Shown here: positions 57,105 through 64,000 of the stretch, piece by piece
How the letters are laid out: every line of letters begins with the position of its first letter
How positions within the stretch are numbered: position 1 is the stretch's first letter
From: an uncultured Anaerolineae bacterium
GTDB lineage: Bacteria > Chloroflexota > Anaerolineae > J036 > Brachytrichaceae
Assembly: GCA_938028725.1 (NCBI GenBank)
Contig: CALIMH010000013.1
Coordinates: 62,001 to 126,000, forward strand
Length of the DNA stretch: 64,000 nucleotides
Direction of reading: 5' to 3'
Notes under the pieces: model-generated
The model's database searches: none
Told to the model about the DNA's origin: nothing
What the model saw: the letters and a program-made list of their open reading frames with translations, nothing else
Made by a program: the position numbers and the translations under genes

Positions 57105-58178
57105 ATGGCTGCAACATCGCAACCTTCCCACGCTGCTGCTCCCTCAGCCGCTGTGCTCCCCCTCAGCTTGGTCTATCGGGTAGGGGCGTTGGTGGCGGCG
57201 CTGGCCTTTGTCGGCCTGCTGATCCTGGTGGTGGGTGAGTCACCGCTGTCGGTCCTCGGCGCGCTCATCAGTGGCGCATTCGGCACGGCAGATCAGCTCG
57301 GCCGCGTGGTCAACACACTCACGGTGCTGCTGCTGTGTGCTGCCGGCCTGGTGTTTACGTTCAACGCTGGCCTGTATAACCTCGGGATCGAGGGCCAAAT
57401 CACAGTGGGCGCTATTGCCACCACCCTGGTGCTGCGCCTGCTGGGTGAGGCGCTGCCAGCGCCGTTGGTGATCGCGAGCGGGATTGGCTTCGGCTTGCTC
57501 GGTGGCATGGGGTGGGGGCTGTTGGCTGGTGTGCTGAAGGTGTATGGCAGGGTGAGCGAGATTTTCGCCGGCTTGGGGTTGAATTTCGTCGCGCAGGGGT
57601 TGGCCATCTACTTGATCTTTGGCCCGTGGAAACGCCCCGGCGTGGCTTCCACCAGCGGCACCGAGCCGTTCCCGGAGTCGCTGTGGCTGGGCACGTTTGG
57701 GCGCACCGAGGCGACGCCGGTTGGTGTGGTGCTGGCCTTGGCGGCGTTGGCGTTGACCATTGTGGTGATGCGGCGCACGTACTTTGGTTTGCGCTTGCGT
57801 GCTGTGGGCCTCAACCTGCGCGCGGCGCATGTGCTGGGCATCCCAGCCACCCGCCAACTGCTTGCTGCGTTTGCGCTGTGCGGCGCACTGGCCGGTGTGG
57901 GTGGCGCGCTGCAAGTTGTGGGCAACTTCCATCGCCTGATCCCCACCATATCCGGTGGGCTGGGCTTCTTAGGTTTGCTGGTGGTGATGCTGGTGAACTT
58001 CAACCCGTGGTTTGTGTTGCCGGTGGCGCTCTTCTTCAGCGCCTTGAACGTGGGCAGCTTGCAATTGCCGCTGGTGCTGCGCAATGTGGATTCCACCTTG
58101 TCCGGCGTGATCCAGGGCACGCTGGTGCTCTCGGCGCTGATCGGTCGCGGCTTGGACCAACGCAGGAGCAGAGCATGA
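57105..58178 (+). CDS. BMP-type ABC permease subunit 1
   Basis: Permease of the branched BPD/RbsC-like group, 357 residues, eight to ten helices. TFNAGLYNLGIEGQITVGAI is the hallmark of nucleoside-transporter permeases (YufP/NupP-like). GVLKVYGRVSEIFAGLGLNF and GLRLRAVGLNLRAAHVLGIP follow, the second close to the ATPase-coupling loop. The protein forms a heterodimer with the next gene product. The genes overlap by 4 nt (ATGA), so translation is coupled. Confidence 0.92.
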   Translation: MAATSQPSHAAAPSAAVLPLSLVYRVGALVAALAFVGLLILVVGESPLSVLGALISGAFGTADQLGRVVNTLTVLLLCAAGLVFTFNAGLYNLGIEGQITVGAIATTLVLRLLGEALPAPLVIASGIGFGLLGGMGWGLLAGVLKVYGRVSEIFAGLGLNFVAQGLAIYLIFGPWKRPGVASTSGTEPFPESLWLGTFGRTEATPVGVVLALAALALTIVVMRRTYFGLRLRAVGLNLRAAHVLGIPATRQLLAAFALCGALAGVGGALQVVGNFHRLIPTISGGLGFLGLLVVMLVNFNPWFVLPVALFFSALNVGSLQLPLVLRNVDSTLSGVIQGTLVLSALIGRGLDQRRSRA

Positions 58179-59149
58179 GCGGCGAGCAACTGCTGATCGT
58201 GCTTTCCACCGCGATTGCGGCCGCCACTCCGCTGGTCTTTGCGGTGCTCGGCGAGACGCTCTCCGAGCGTGCCGGCGTGATCAACCTCTCTGCCGAGGGG
58301 ACGATCATGTTTTGCGCGATGGCCGGCTTTGCCGTGGCGCTGGCCAGCGGCAGCGTGGTGGTGGGTTTTGTGATCGCTGCGCTGATCGGCGCCTTGGCCG
58401 CGCTGGTGGTCGGCTTCTGTGCCATCACATTGCGCCAATCGCAAATCGCGGTGGGCTTCGTGTTGGCGCTGCTGCTCAGCGACCTAGCCTCTTTTCTGGG
58501 TGTGCCTATCGTGCGTGTGCCTGGGCCGACTGTGCCACCTCTGCCCTTGCCGCTGTTGAGTGATGTGCCGTTGCTTGGCCCCTTGCTGTTCCGCAAGGAC
58601 GCGCTGGTGTATCTCAGCTACATTGCCATCGCTCTGACTTGGCTGTACCTCTACCGCACGCGCCCCGGCTTGACCTTGCGCGCCATTGGCGAGCAGCCCA
58701 ACGCTGCCTTCGCGCGCGGGGCGGATGTGGTGCGCTTGCGTTACCTCTACGTGATACTCGGTGGCGCGTTGATGGGCATCGCCGGCGCAGCGTTCTCGTT
58801 GGACTTCAAGGCCGGCTGGAGCCACCGTCACACAGGAGGCTATGGCTGGATCGCGCTCGCGATCGTCATCTTCGGCGGCTGGAACCCGCTGCGTGCTGCA
58901 CTGGGCGCATACCTGTTCGGCATTTTGCAATCCCTGGCGAGCGTGGCCCAGGACCAGTTCCAAAATGTGCCCACACAGGTTCTAACTGTCGCGCCGTTTG
59001 TGTTGATGATCGTCCTGTTGGTGCTCACCTCAGCAGGTTGGCTGGACCGGCTGGCGTCGTACTTTCCACCTGCGACGCGACGGCGGCTGTTGCAGATGCT
59101 GCGCACCAGCCCGCCGGCTGCGTTGGGCAAACCGTTTGAACAGGATTAG
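58175..59149 (+). CDS. BMP-type ABC permease subunit 2
   Basis: Second permease, 324 residues, eight to ten helices. SERAGVINLSAEGTIMFCAM is the matching hallmark (ERaGviNLgveG) and GLTLRAIGEQPNAAFARGAD the coupling loop. IALAIVIFGGWNPLRAALGA is typical of the C-terminal helices. The frame is open much further upstream, to 57512, but ATG 58175 is the family start and overlaps the preceding stop. Its own stop interlocks with the convergent Cys/Met gene in TTAG. Confidence 0.93.
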   Translation: MSGEQLLIVLSTAIAAATPLVFAVLGETLSERAGVINLSAEGTIMFCAMAGFAVALASGSVVVGFVIAALIGALAALVVGFCAITLRQSQIAVGFVLALLLSDLASFLGVPIVRVPGPTVPPLPLPLLSDVPLLGPLLFRKDALVYLSYIAIALTWLYLYRTRPGLTLRAIGEQPNAAFARGADVVRLRYLYVILGGALMGIAGAAFSLDFKAGWSHRHTGGYGWIALAIVIFGGWNPLRAALGAYLFGILQSLASVAQDQFQNVPTQVLTVAPFVLMIVLLVLTSAGWLDRLASYFPPATRRRLLQMLRTSPPAALGKPFEQD

Positions 59150-60285
59150 CTTCCGCGCAACGCTTGGTCGAGGTCAGCGATCAGGTCTTCTGGGTCCTCG
59201 ACTCCTACGCTGAGGCGCACCAGCGCCGGGTCCACCGCGAGCGGCGATTGCGCCACGCTCAGGTGGGTCATAGCCGCCGGCACTTCAATCAGCGACTCGA
59301 CCCCACCCAGCGATTCCGCTAGCGTGAAGAGGCGAGTGGACTCGGCGATGCGGCGAGCAGCTTCGGCGCCGCCCTTTGCCAAAAAGGCGATCATCCCCCC
59401 GAAGCCGTGCATCTGCCGGCGCGCTAACTCATGCTGTGGATGCGAGGGCAGCCCGGGGTAGTACACGCGCGCCACAGCCGGATGTGACTCCAGCCAGGTG
59501 GCGATGCGCAGGGCGCTTGCGCAATGTCGCGCCATGCGCAGGTGTAGCGTCTTGATCCCACGCAGCACGAGGAAGCAGTCCAGCGGCCCCGGCACAGCGC
59601 CGACGGCGTTCTGTAGGAACTTCAATCGCGCGTGAAGCTCATCATCGTTGAGTGCGATCAGGCCGTTGACCACGTCGCTGTGGCCGCCCAGGTATTTCGT
59701 CGCGCTGTGCACCACGATGTCCGCCCCCAGCCTAAGCGGCTGCTGGATGAACGGCGAGGCGAAGGTGTTATCCACCACCAGCAAGGGGCGGGGCAGGGGC
59801 TGGGACCGTAGCAGCTCCGCCAGCGCGGCGATGTCCGCCAGCTTGAGCAGCGGGTTGGTGGGCGTCTCCACCCATATCAGGCGCGTGCGCGGCTCCAGCG
59901 CGGCGCGCACAGCGCTCAGGTCACCCATCTCCACAAACGTGGCGCGCACGCCGTAGTCTTCATACACGCGCTTGAAGATGCGGTATGTGCCGCCATACAC
60001 GTCGTTGCTGGCAACCAGGTGGTCGCCTGGTTTCAGCAACCGCAGCACGGTGTCGATCGCCGCCATGCCGGAGGCAAATGCAAGTCCATGCTTGGCGTGC
60101 TCTAATGCAGCGATGGCGCGTTGCAGCGCGGTGCGAGTGGGGTTGGCAGTGCGGGCGTAGTCATATTTCGCTTCGCCGATGCGGTGTTGAGCGAAAGTGG
60201 ACGTTTGGTAGATCGGCGTCATCACCGCGCCGAAGGCGGGGTCAGGTTCTTGGCCACCGTGAACGGCCAACGTGTCGAAGTGCAT
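59146..60285 (-). CDS. Cys/Met metabolism PLP-dependent enzyme, second paralogue
   Basis: Trans-sulfuration PLP enzyme, 379 residues, similar in length to the one at 7974-9113. The PLP lysine is K197 in HSATKYLGGHSD, the PLP aspartate lies in VDNTFASP at 171-178, and the phosphate-anchoring region YDYARTANPTRTALQ is canonical for cystathionine gamma-synthase and beta-/gamma-lyase. SLGGVESLIEVPAAMTH near the C-terminus is a classic family signature. Reaction (synthase or lyase) not resolvable by eye. It stands alone between convergent and same-strand neighbours with no Cys or Met pathway gene beside it. Confidence 0.9.
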   Translation of the reverse strand: MHFDTLAVHGGQEPDPAFGAVMTPIYQTSTFAQHRIGEAKYDYARTANPTRTALQRAIAALEHAKHGLAFASGMAAIDTVLRLLKPGDHLVASNDVYGGTYRIFKRVYEDYGVRATFVEMGDLSAVRAALEPRTRLIWVETPTNPLLKLADIAALAELLRSQPLPRPLLVVDNTFASPFIQQPLRLGADIVVHSATKYLGGHSDVVNGLIALNDDELHARLKFLQNAVGAVPGPLDCFLVLRGIKTLHLRMARHCASALRIATWLESHPAVARVYYPGLPSHPQHELARRQMHGFGGMIAFLAKGGAEAARRIAESTRLFTLAESLGGVESLIEVPAAMTHLSVAQSPLAVDPALVRLSVGVEDPEDLIADLDQALRGS

Positions 60286-60341
60286 GGATGCGAGTGTAAT
60301 CGGTGTGGTGCGCGAGCGAGCGGATTGCTGAGCTGCTGGGT

Positions 60342-60914
60342 TCAGCGCAGCTCGCGCATGAATTGCAGCACCTGCTCCTTGCGCAGCTCGCCGTTCCAGA
60401 TGCGCTGGATGACCCCGCTGCTGTCCACGAAGAACGTCGTGGGCATGCCGCGCACGCCGTAGGCGTCGCTCACTTTGTCCTCGGCGTCGAAGAGCACGAG
60501 GTAGGGGATGGACTGTTCCTCGGCGAAGCGGCGTAGATTCTCGCTGGTGTCGTTTGTCCCGACGCCGATGAAGACGACGCGGCGGCCTTCGCGGATCAGC
60601 GTGCGATATGCCTCAGCCAGCGCCGGCGTCTCTTTCAGGCAAGGCGGGCACCACGAAGCCCAGAAGTTGATCAGCATTGGCTGCCCGCGTAGCTCCGCCA
60701 AGCTCACTGCCTTGCCATCTAGGTCCGTCAGCGTGAAGTTGGGTGCCAGCGCTCCTTCGCGGGCCAGCGCCCGCTGCGAAAGCGAGACCAACGCCGGCCC
60801 GCGCGCGGGGCGGGCGAACCAGTCGCTGTTGAGCACCAGCAGGGCCAAGCCCACGCCGACAAGCGATGAGGCGAGCATGATCGCCACCAGACCAAAGGGA
60901 AAGCCACGTTTCAT
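60342..60914 (-). CDS. TlpA/ResA-like membrane-anchored thiol-disulfide redoxin
   Basis: Redoxin of 190 residues with an N-terminal membrane anchor (FPFGLVAIMLASSLVGVGLA, about 5-24) and a thioredoxin-like domain outside the membrane. The active site is WCPPC in NFWASWCPPCLKETPALAE; VFIGVGTNDT and the cis-proline loop GMPTTFFVD fit the TlpA/ResA/CcmG group. Such proteins reduce apocytochrome c or other envelope thiols. The ResB-like gene of this window is far away, but both fit cytochrome c maturation. ATG 60914 has AAGGAG upstream and follows the DUF2085 gene by 8 nt. Confidence 0.93.
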   Translation of the reverse strand: MKRGFPFGLVAIMLASSLVGVGLALLVLNSDWFARPARGPALVSLSQRALAREGALAPNFTLTDLDGKAVSLAELRGQPMLINFWASWCPPCLKETPALAEAYRTLIREGRRVVFIGVGTNDTSENLRRFAEEQSIPYLVLFDAEDKVSDAYGVRGMPTTFFVDSSGVIQRIWNGELRKEQVLQFMRELR

Positions 60915-60922
60915 TTGCCGCG

Positions 60923-61603
60923 TTACTCCTTCACCCAGCTTTGGGGATGCGGGATGGCCGGCACTGTCTCGGACACAAAGCCGTCGAGCAGTGGAAACAC
61001 GAGCCAGGCTACGCTTGTGCCGAACAGGCCACCGGTGATCAGGCGCAGCAGCCAGGTGCTTTCGCGGTAGGGCAGCAGAGCGAACGGCGGCTGGCTGAGC
61101 AATTGTGAGAGGCCATCCACGCCGATGGGCAACACGCCGATCAGCACAAACAGCGTCCACGGCAGCGGCCGCGCGCGGCCGCGCACTGCGCTGTAGGCCA
61201 GGCCATTCAGCCCCATTGCCAAGTAAATCGCGATGTCGCGTTGGCACAGCGCCACTTTGTAACCCATGCGCGCGTTGCCGATGAAGTCGCGCGCGGCCAG
61301 CAAACCCTGCGCGGTGGCAGTGTTGATGCCGCTAAGTTGCTCGAAAGTGGGGCGATCGTAAGCAAGCGCGGGGCCAAACAAATAGAACGAACGAAAGCCA
61401 AAAGTGTGGCAGGTAAACTTGTACGGCGCGTAAATGAGCTGCGCTAACTCAGGTGCGCCGGCTTGCATTAGCAGCGGCGCAGCGAAGGGCAATAGCGCAT
61501 ACGCCAGCAAAAAGCCCACCAGCGCTGCCAACCAATGGCGTTGTGGCCACTGCGCCAGCCGATCCAAACGAGACGCAGCGCCGAGGTTCCGATGTGCAGA
61601 CAT
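60923..61603 (-). CDS. DUF2085 family membrane protein
   Basis: Membrane protein of 226 residues with about four helices. The pattern KFTCHTFGFRSFYLFG, then GYKVALCQRDIAIYLAMGLN and FVLIGVLPIGVDGLSQLL, matches DUF2085, whose conserved cysteines and histidine suggest metal or redox chemistry. Function unknown. Directly upstream of a TlpA-like redoxin and probably cotranscribed, so a link to thiol redox or haem is possible. I start at ATG 61603; the frame is open to 61678, almost to the divergent aldolase gene. Confidence 0.8.
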   Translation of the reverse strand: MSAHRNLGAASRLDRLAQWPQRHWLAALVGFLLAYALLPFAAPLLMQAGAPELAQLIYAPYKFTCHTFGFRSFYLFGPALAYDRPTFEQLSGINTATAQGLLAARDFIGNARMGYKVALCQRDIAIYLAMGLNGLAYSAVRGRARPLPWTLFVLIGVLPIGVDGLSQLLSQPPFALLPYRESTWLLRLITGGLFGTSVAWLVFPLLDGFVSETVPAIPHPQSWVKE

Positions 61604-61667
61604 CGGCCAGATATCCCAGCACACAAGTCTATCAGAGTACGCTTGCCGTGCCGAAAGGCTGACAAGG

Positions 61668-61673
61668 GATAAT
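61668..61673 (+). promoter_or_regulatory. -10 box for the aldolase/SDR gene
   Basis: GATAAT, 7 nt before ATG 61681. It overlaps the alternative ATG at 61672, which argues for the downstream start and a leaderless mRNA. Confidence 0.5.
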
Positions 61674-61680
61674 GACACCT

Positions 61681-63762
61681 ATGCCTAGTGGTTGGGACGA
61701 CGCGCAGCTTCAGTCTGCCGAGCCCGTCGAGGCGCTCATCTACCAAGCACGCCTGGTAGGCGAACAGGAGACGCTGGTGCTATGGGGTGGGGGCAACAAC
61801 AGCTTGAAAGTGCAAGCCACCGACTACGCCGGCCGTTGCGTCCGCGCCATGTTCATCAAGGGCAGCGGCAGCGACATGAAAACAGCGCAGCGGCGCGATT
61901 TCCCCGCCGTGCGGCTCGAAGAGCTGCTGCAGCTGTTTGACCGCGACGACATGAGCGACGACGAGATGGTGCGCTACGTGCGCCACACGTTGCTGGAGCC
62001 ATATGCGCCGCGTCCCTCGATAGAAACCTTGCTGCACGCCTTCATTCCTGCGCCGGCTGTGCTGCACACCCACGCCGATGCGATCTTGATGCTGACCAAC
62101 ACGCGCGGGCGAGAGGAGACTGTGCGCGCCTGCTTTGGTGAGCGCTTGATCTGCATCCCGTACGTGCGTCCCGGCTTCAAGCTTGCCAAGATGGTGGGTG
62201 CTGCGGTGCGCGAGCGCCCGCAGGCCGAGGGGCTAGTCCTCATGAACCACGGCCTAGTGACATGGGGCGAGACGCCCCGAGAGGCCTACGAGCGCCACAT
62301 CGCGCTGGTGCAAGAGGCCGAGGCGTTCGTGGCGCGGATGCTGGCGCGCGGGGGTTGCTCCACGCCGCTCGACTCGCAAGCGGACCAGGATGTAACGGAG
62401 CGACGCCGGCGCGCAGCAGTGATCGCGCCGCTGCTGCGGGGCTTGTTGAGCACCGCCCAGCGGGTAGTGCTGCGCTTCGACGACAGCTCCGAGGTGCTCG
62501 ACTTCCTCGCCCGTGTGGACGCGCATACGCTCGCTCAAGCCGGCGCTGCCACCCCCGACCACATGTTGAGTATCAAGCGCGCGCCGCTCTGGCTGCCTCA
62601 ACCCCCACGCTGGGATGACACCGCTGTGCTGCGTGAGCACATTCGCACGCATTTGGATGCATACAGCGCAGATTGCCGGCGCCGCTTCCAAGCTTACTAC
62701 GACCCCGCCCTTCTGCCTGAGACGTTGGCCAACATGGTCAGCGATCTGCCGCGCGTGATCCTCATGCCCGGGATCGGCATGTGGACCAGCGGGCGGGATG
62801 CGCGTGCAGCAACCATCGCCGCCGACATCTACCGCCACACCATCGCCATCATGCGCGGGGCACAGGCGCTGGGCGGCTACGTCAGCCTGGATGACCGCGA
62901 TGCTTTCCACGCCGAGTATTGGCCGCTGGAGCTGTACAAGCTCTCGTTGCTGCCGCCCGAGCGCGAGCTTTCGCGGCGCGTGGCGCTGGTGACGGGTGCA
63001 GGGAGTGGGATCGGTGAGGCCACGGCGCTGCGGCTAGCCGCGGAGGGCGCGCACGTCGCCGTCACCGATATCAACTGGGAGGCTGCTTGCCGCGTGGCCG
63101 AGCGCATCACGCAACGCTATGGCGCGGGCCGGGCTATAGCGTTGCGTCTGGACGTGACCAACGAGTCAGAGGTGGAGGAGGCCTTCCAGCGTGTGTGTCT
63201 TATGTGGGGTGGGTTGGACGTGTTGGTCTCCAACGCGGGCATCGCCCACGCCGCACCGATCGTGGAGCTGAGCTTGCGCGATTGGCAGCGCAGCTTCGAC
63301 GTGAACGCCACCGGCCACTTTCTGGTCGGCCGCGCAGCGCTGCGCCTGATGCAAGCGCAAGGAGTGGGTGGGAGTATCGTGTTCAACGCCACCAAAAACG
63401 TCACCGCGCCAGGCAAGGACTTCGGCGCTTACAGCGCTTCAAAGGCTGCAGAGGCCCAGTTGTGCCGCATCATCGCCATTGAGGGCGGCTCGTTCGGCGT
63501 GCGCGCCAACATGGTGAACCCTGATGCTGTCTTCAGTACGCGGTTGTGGTCGCCAGAGCTGCGCGCACAGCGCGCTCAGGCGCAAGGCATACCAGCAGCT
63601 GAGATCGAGCGGTTTTACGCAGGTCGCAACCTGCTGAAGACGTCCGTCAGCGCTGAGGACGTGGCCGAGGCGATCTGTTGGCTTGCATCGGACCGCGCGG
63701 CCAAGACCACTGGGGCCATGATCCCCGTAGATGGCGGCGTGCGCGAGGCCTTTCCGCGTTAG
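61681..63762 (+). CDS. Bifunctional class II aldolase/short-chain dehydrogenase
   Basis: Fusion protein of 693 residues. The N-terminal class II aldolase/adducin-like domain (about 1-400) has the zinc-binding HTHAD near 129 and LVLMNHGLVTWG near 185. The C-terminal short-chain dehydrogenase begins SRRVALVTGAGSGIGEATAL near 432, with NAG in VLVSNAGIAHA and catalytic YxxxK in GAYSASKAAEAQ near 584. This fusion is known as rhamnulose-1-phosphate aldolase/lactaldehyde dehydrogenase, used in rhamnose or fucose catabolism. No rhamnose isomerase or kinase gene is adjacent. The stop interlocks with the next, convergent gene in TTAG. Confidence 0.91.
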   Translation: MPSGWDDAQLQSAEPVEALIYQARLVGEQETLVLWGGGNNSLKVQATDYAGRCVRAMFIKGSGSDMKTAQRRDFPAVRLEELLQLFDRDDMSDDEMVRYVRHTLLEPYAPRPSIETLLHAFIPAPAVLHTHADAILMLTNTRGREETVRACFGERLICIPYVRPGFKLAKMVGAAVRERPQAEGLVLMNHGLVTWGETPREAYERHIALVQEAEAFVARMLARGGCSTPLDSQADQDVTERRRRAAVIAPLLRGLLSTAQRVVLRFDDSSEVLDFLARVDAHTLAQAGAATPDHMLSIKRAPLWLPQPPRWDDTAVLREHIRTHLDAYSADCRRRFQAYYDPALLPETLANMVSDLPRVILMPGIGMWTSGRDARAATIAADIYRHTIAIMRGAQALGGYVSLDDRDAFHAEYWPLELYKLSLLPPERELSRRVALVTGAGSGIGEATALRLAAEGAHVAVTDINWEAACRVAERITQRYGAGRAIALRLDVTNESEVEEAFQRVCLMWGGLDVLVSNAGIAHAAPIVELSLRDWQRSFDVNATGHFLVGRAALRLMQAQGVGGSIVFNATKNVTAPGKDFGAYSASKAAEAQLCRIIAIEGGSFGVRANMVNPDAVFSTRLWSPELRAQRAQAQGIPAAEIERFYAGRNLLKTSVSAEDVAEAICWLASDRAAKTTGAMIPVDGGVREAFPR

Positions 63763-64000
63763 CGCACCTCGATCGTGCCCAGGCGCAGACGGTCGCCGGC
63801 CGGTCTGCCCTCCAGTGTGACGCTCAAGCGCTCTCCTGTGTCAGCTTCGTAGAGGCCGAGCAACACCTCGTAGCGGCCAGGGGGGAGGTCGCGCAGCCAC
63901 ACACCGCGCCGGTCGTGGATCAGCTCGCCGGCTTGCCAGGTGGTAGTGGGGCGCAGGCCGTGAGTCGGCTCGCTGTCGAATTGGGCAAGCGGAGCGCTAT
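63759..64000 (-). CDS. C-terminal part of a GT39-type membrane glycosyltransferase (cut by window edge)
   Basis: Last 79 codons of a gene that enters from the right edge. The translation contains THGLRPTTTWQAGELIHDRR, then GVWLRDLPPGRYEVLLGLYE and ADTGERL, and ends GTIEVR. It resembles the C-terminal domain of the protein at 44366-46333 (LRPMTTWPMGEAV, AGLYDPDTGERL, VVVR), so it is probably a second protein of that type. The TAA stop overlaps the aldolase TAG. Confidence 0.7.
   Translation of the reverse strand, partial: SAPLAQFDSEPTHGLRPTTTWQAGELIHDRRGVWLRDLPPGRYEVLLGLYEADTGERLSVTLEGRPAGDRLRLGTIEVR

Noticed and set aside
57512-58174. Upstream extension of the second BMP permease
   Set aside because: This part lies inside the first permease in another frame; the family start is ATG 58175.

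Overview
The window is 64 kb of GC-rich bacterial DNA without rRNA genes. Gene content suggests a free-living heterotroph, most likely an Anaerolineae-like member of the Chloroflexota. The pointers are an ATP-type PEP carboxykinase, a methanogen/archaeal-type LeuD, BMP-type nucleoside transport, lipoprotein binding proteins and many start codons placed directly behind a -10 box. The taxon is an inference; no marker here settles it.

Layout. 1-2450 is a graveyard of broken genes (a GH130 glycosidase relic and unidentified fragments) around an intact orphan Dam-type methyltransferase. 2455-5765 holds a phosphoribosyltransferase and a large FtsX-type permease. 5823-11099 (minus) runs gyrB, a Cys/Met-metabolism PLP enzyme, thioredoxin reductase and a YgeW-like carbamoyltransferase. 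11327-19038 has a GT2 glycosyltransferase facing a minus-strand block: ResB-like protein, gyrA, PAP2-like protein, GT4 glycosyltransferase, MFS carrier. 19145-25968 contains an HtrA-type protease, then dnaX-ybaB-recR-sufE, ATP-dependent pckA and recO. 26000-32945 has a LysM/M23 envelope hydrolase, tRNA-Ser(CGA), the GDP-deoxymannose genes (reductase, gmd, phosphomannomutase-like), aroQ and an ECF sigma/anti-sigma pair. 32942-36201 is a sugar ABC importer without an ATPase. 36532-39722 is a Nudix-efp-fabF-rnc operon. 39788-46996 carries a class V aminotransferase, YfhO and GT39 membrane proteins, leuD and an unknown protein. 47003-47673 is a dead transposase. 47871-53974 has an MFS carrier, an amino-acid ABC importer (no ATPase), an FAD oxidoreductase, chrA and greA. 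54305-59149 is a complete BMP-family nucleoside-type importer. 59146-64000 has a second Cys/Met enzyme, a TlpA-like redoxin, a DUF2085 membrane protein, an aldolase/SDR fusion and the tail of a GT39-type protein.

How it works together. Most of the window is core machinery: gyrase, clamp loader tau, RecR/RecO, RNase III, EF-P, GreA, fatty-acid elongation and Fe-S sulfur transfer. It is interleaved with nutrient uptake and cell-surface glycan genes. I found no CRISPR array, prophage or convincing new defence system.

The most interesting signals are architectural. At least thirteen genes have a -10-like hexamer only 6-12 nt before the start codon and no Shine-Dalgarno site, which predicts leaderless or nearly leaderless mRNAs; the extracytoplasmic protease and binding-protein genes instead carry strong Shine-Dalgarno sites. 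Seven convergent gene pairs overlap at their 3' ends, four of them through one interlocked TTAG or TTAA tetranucleotide. DnaX and RecO have both lost zinc-binding cysteines while RecR keeps its four.
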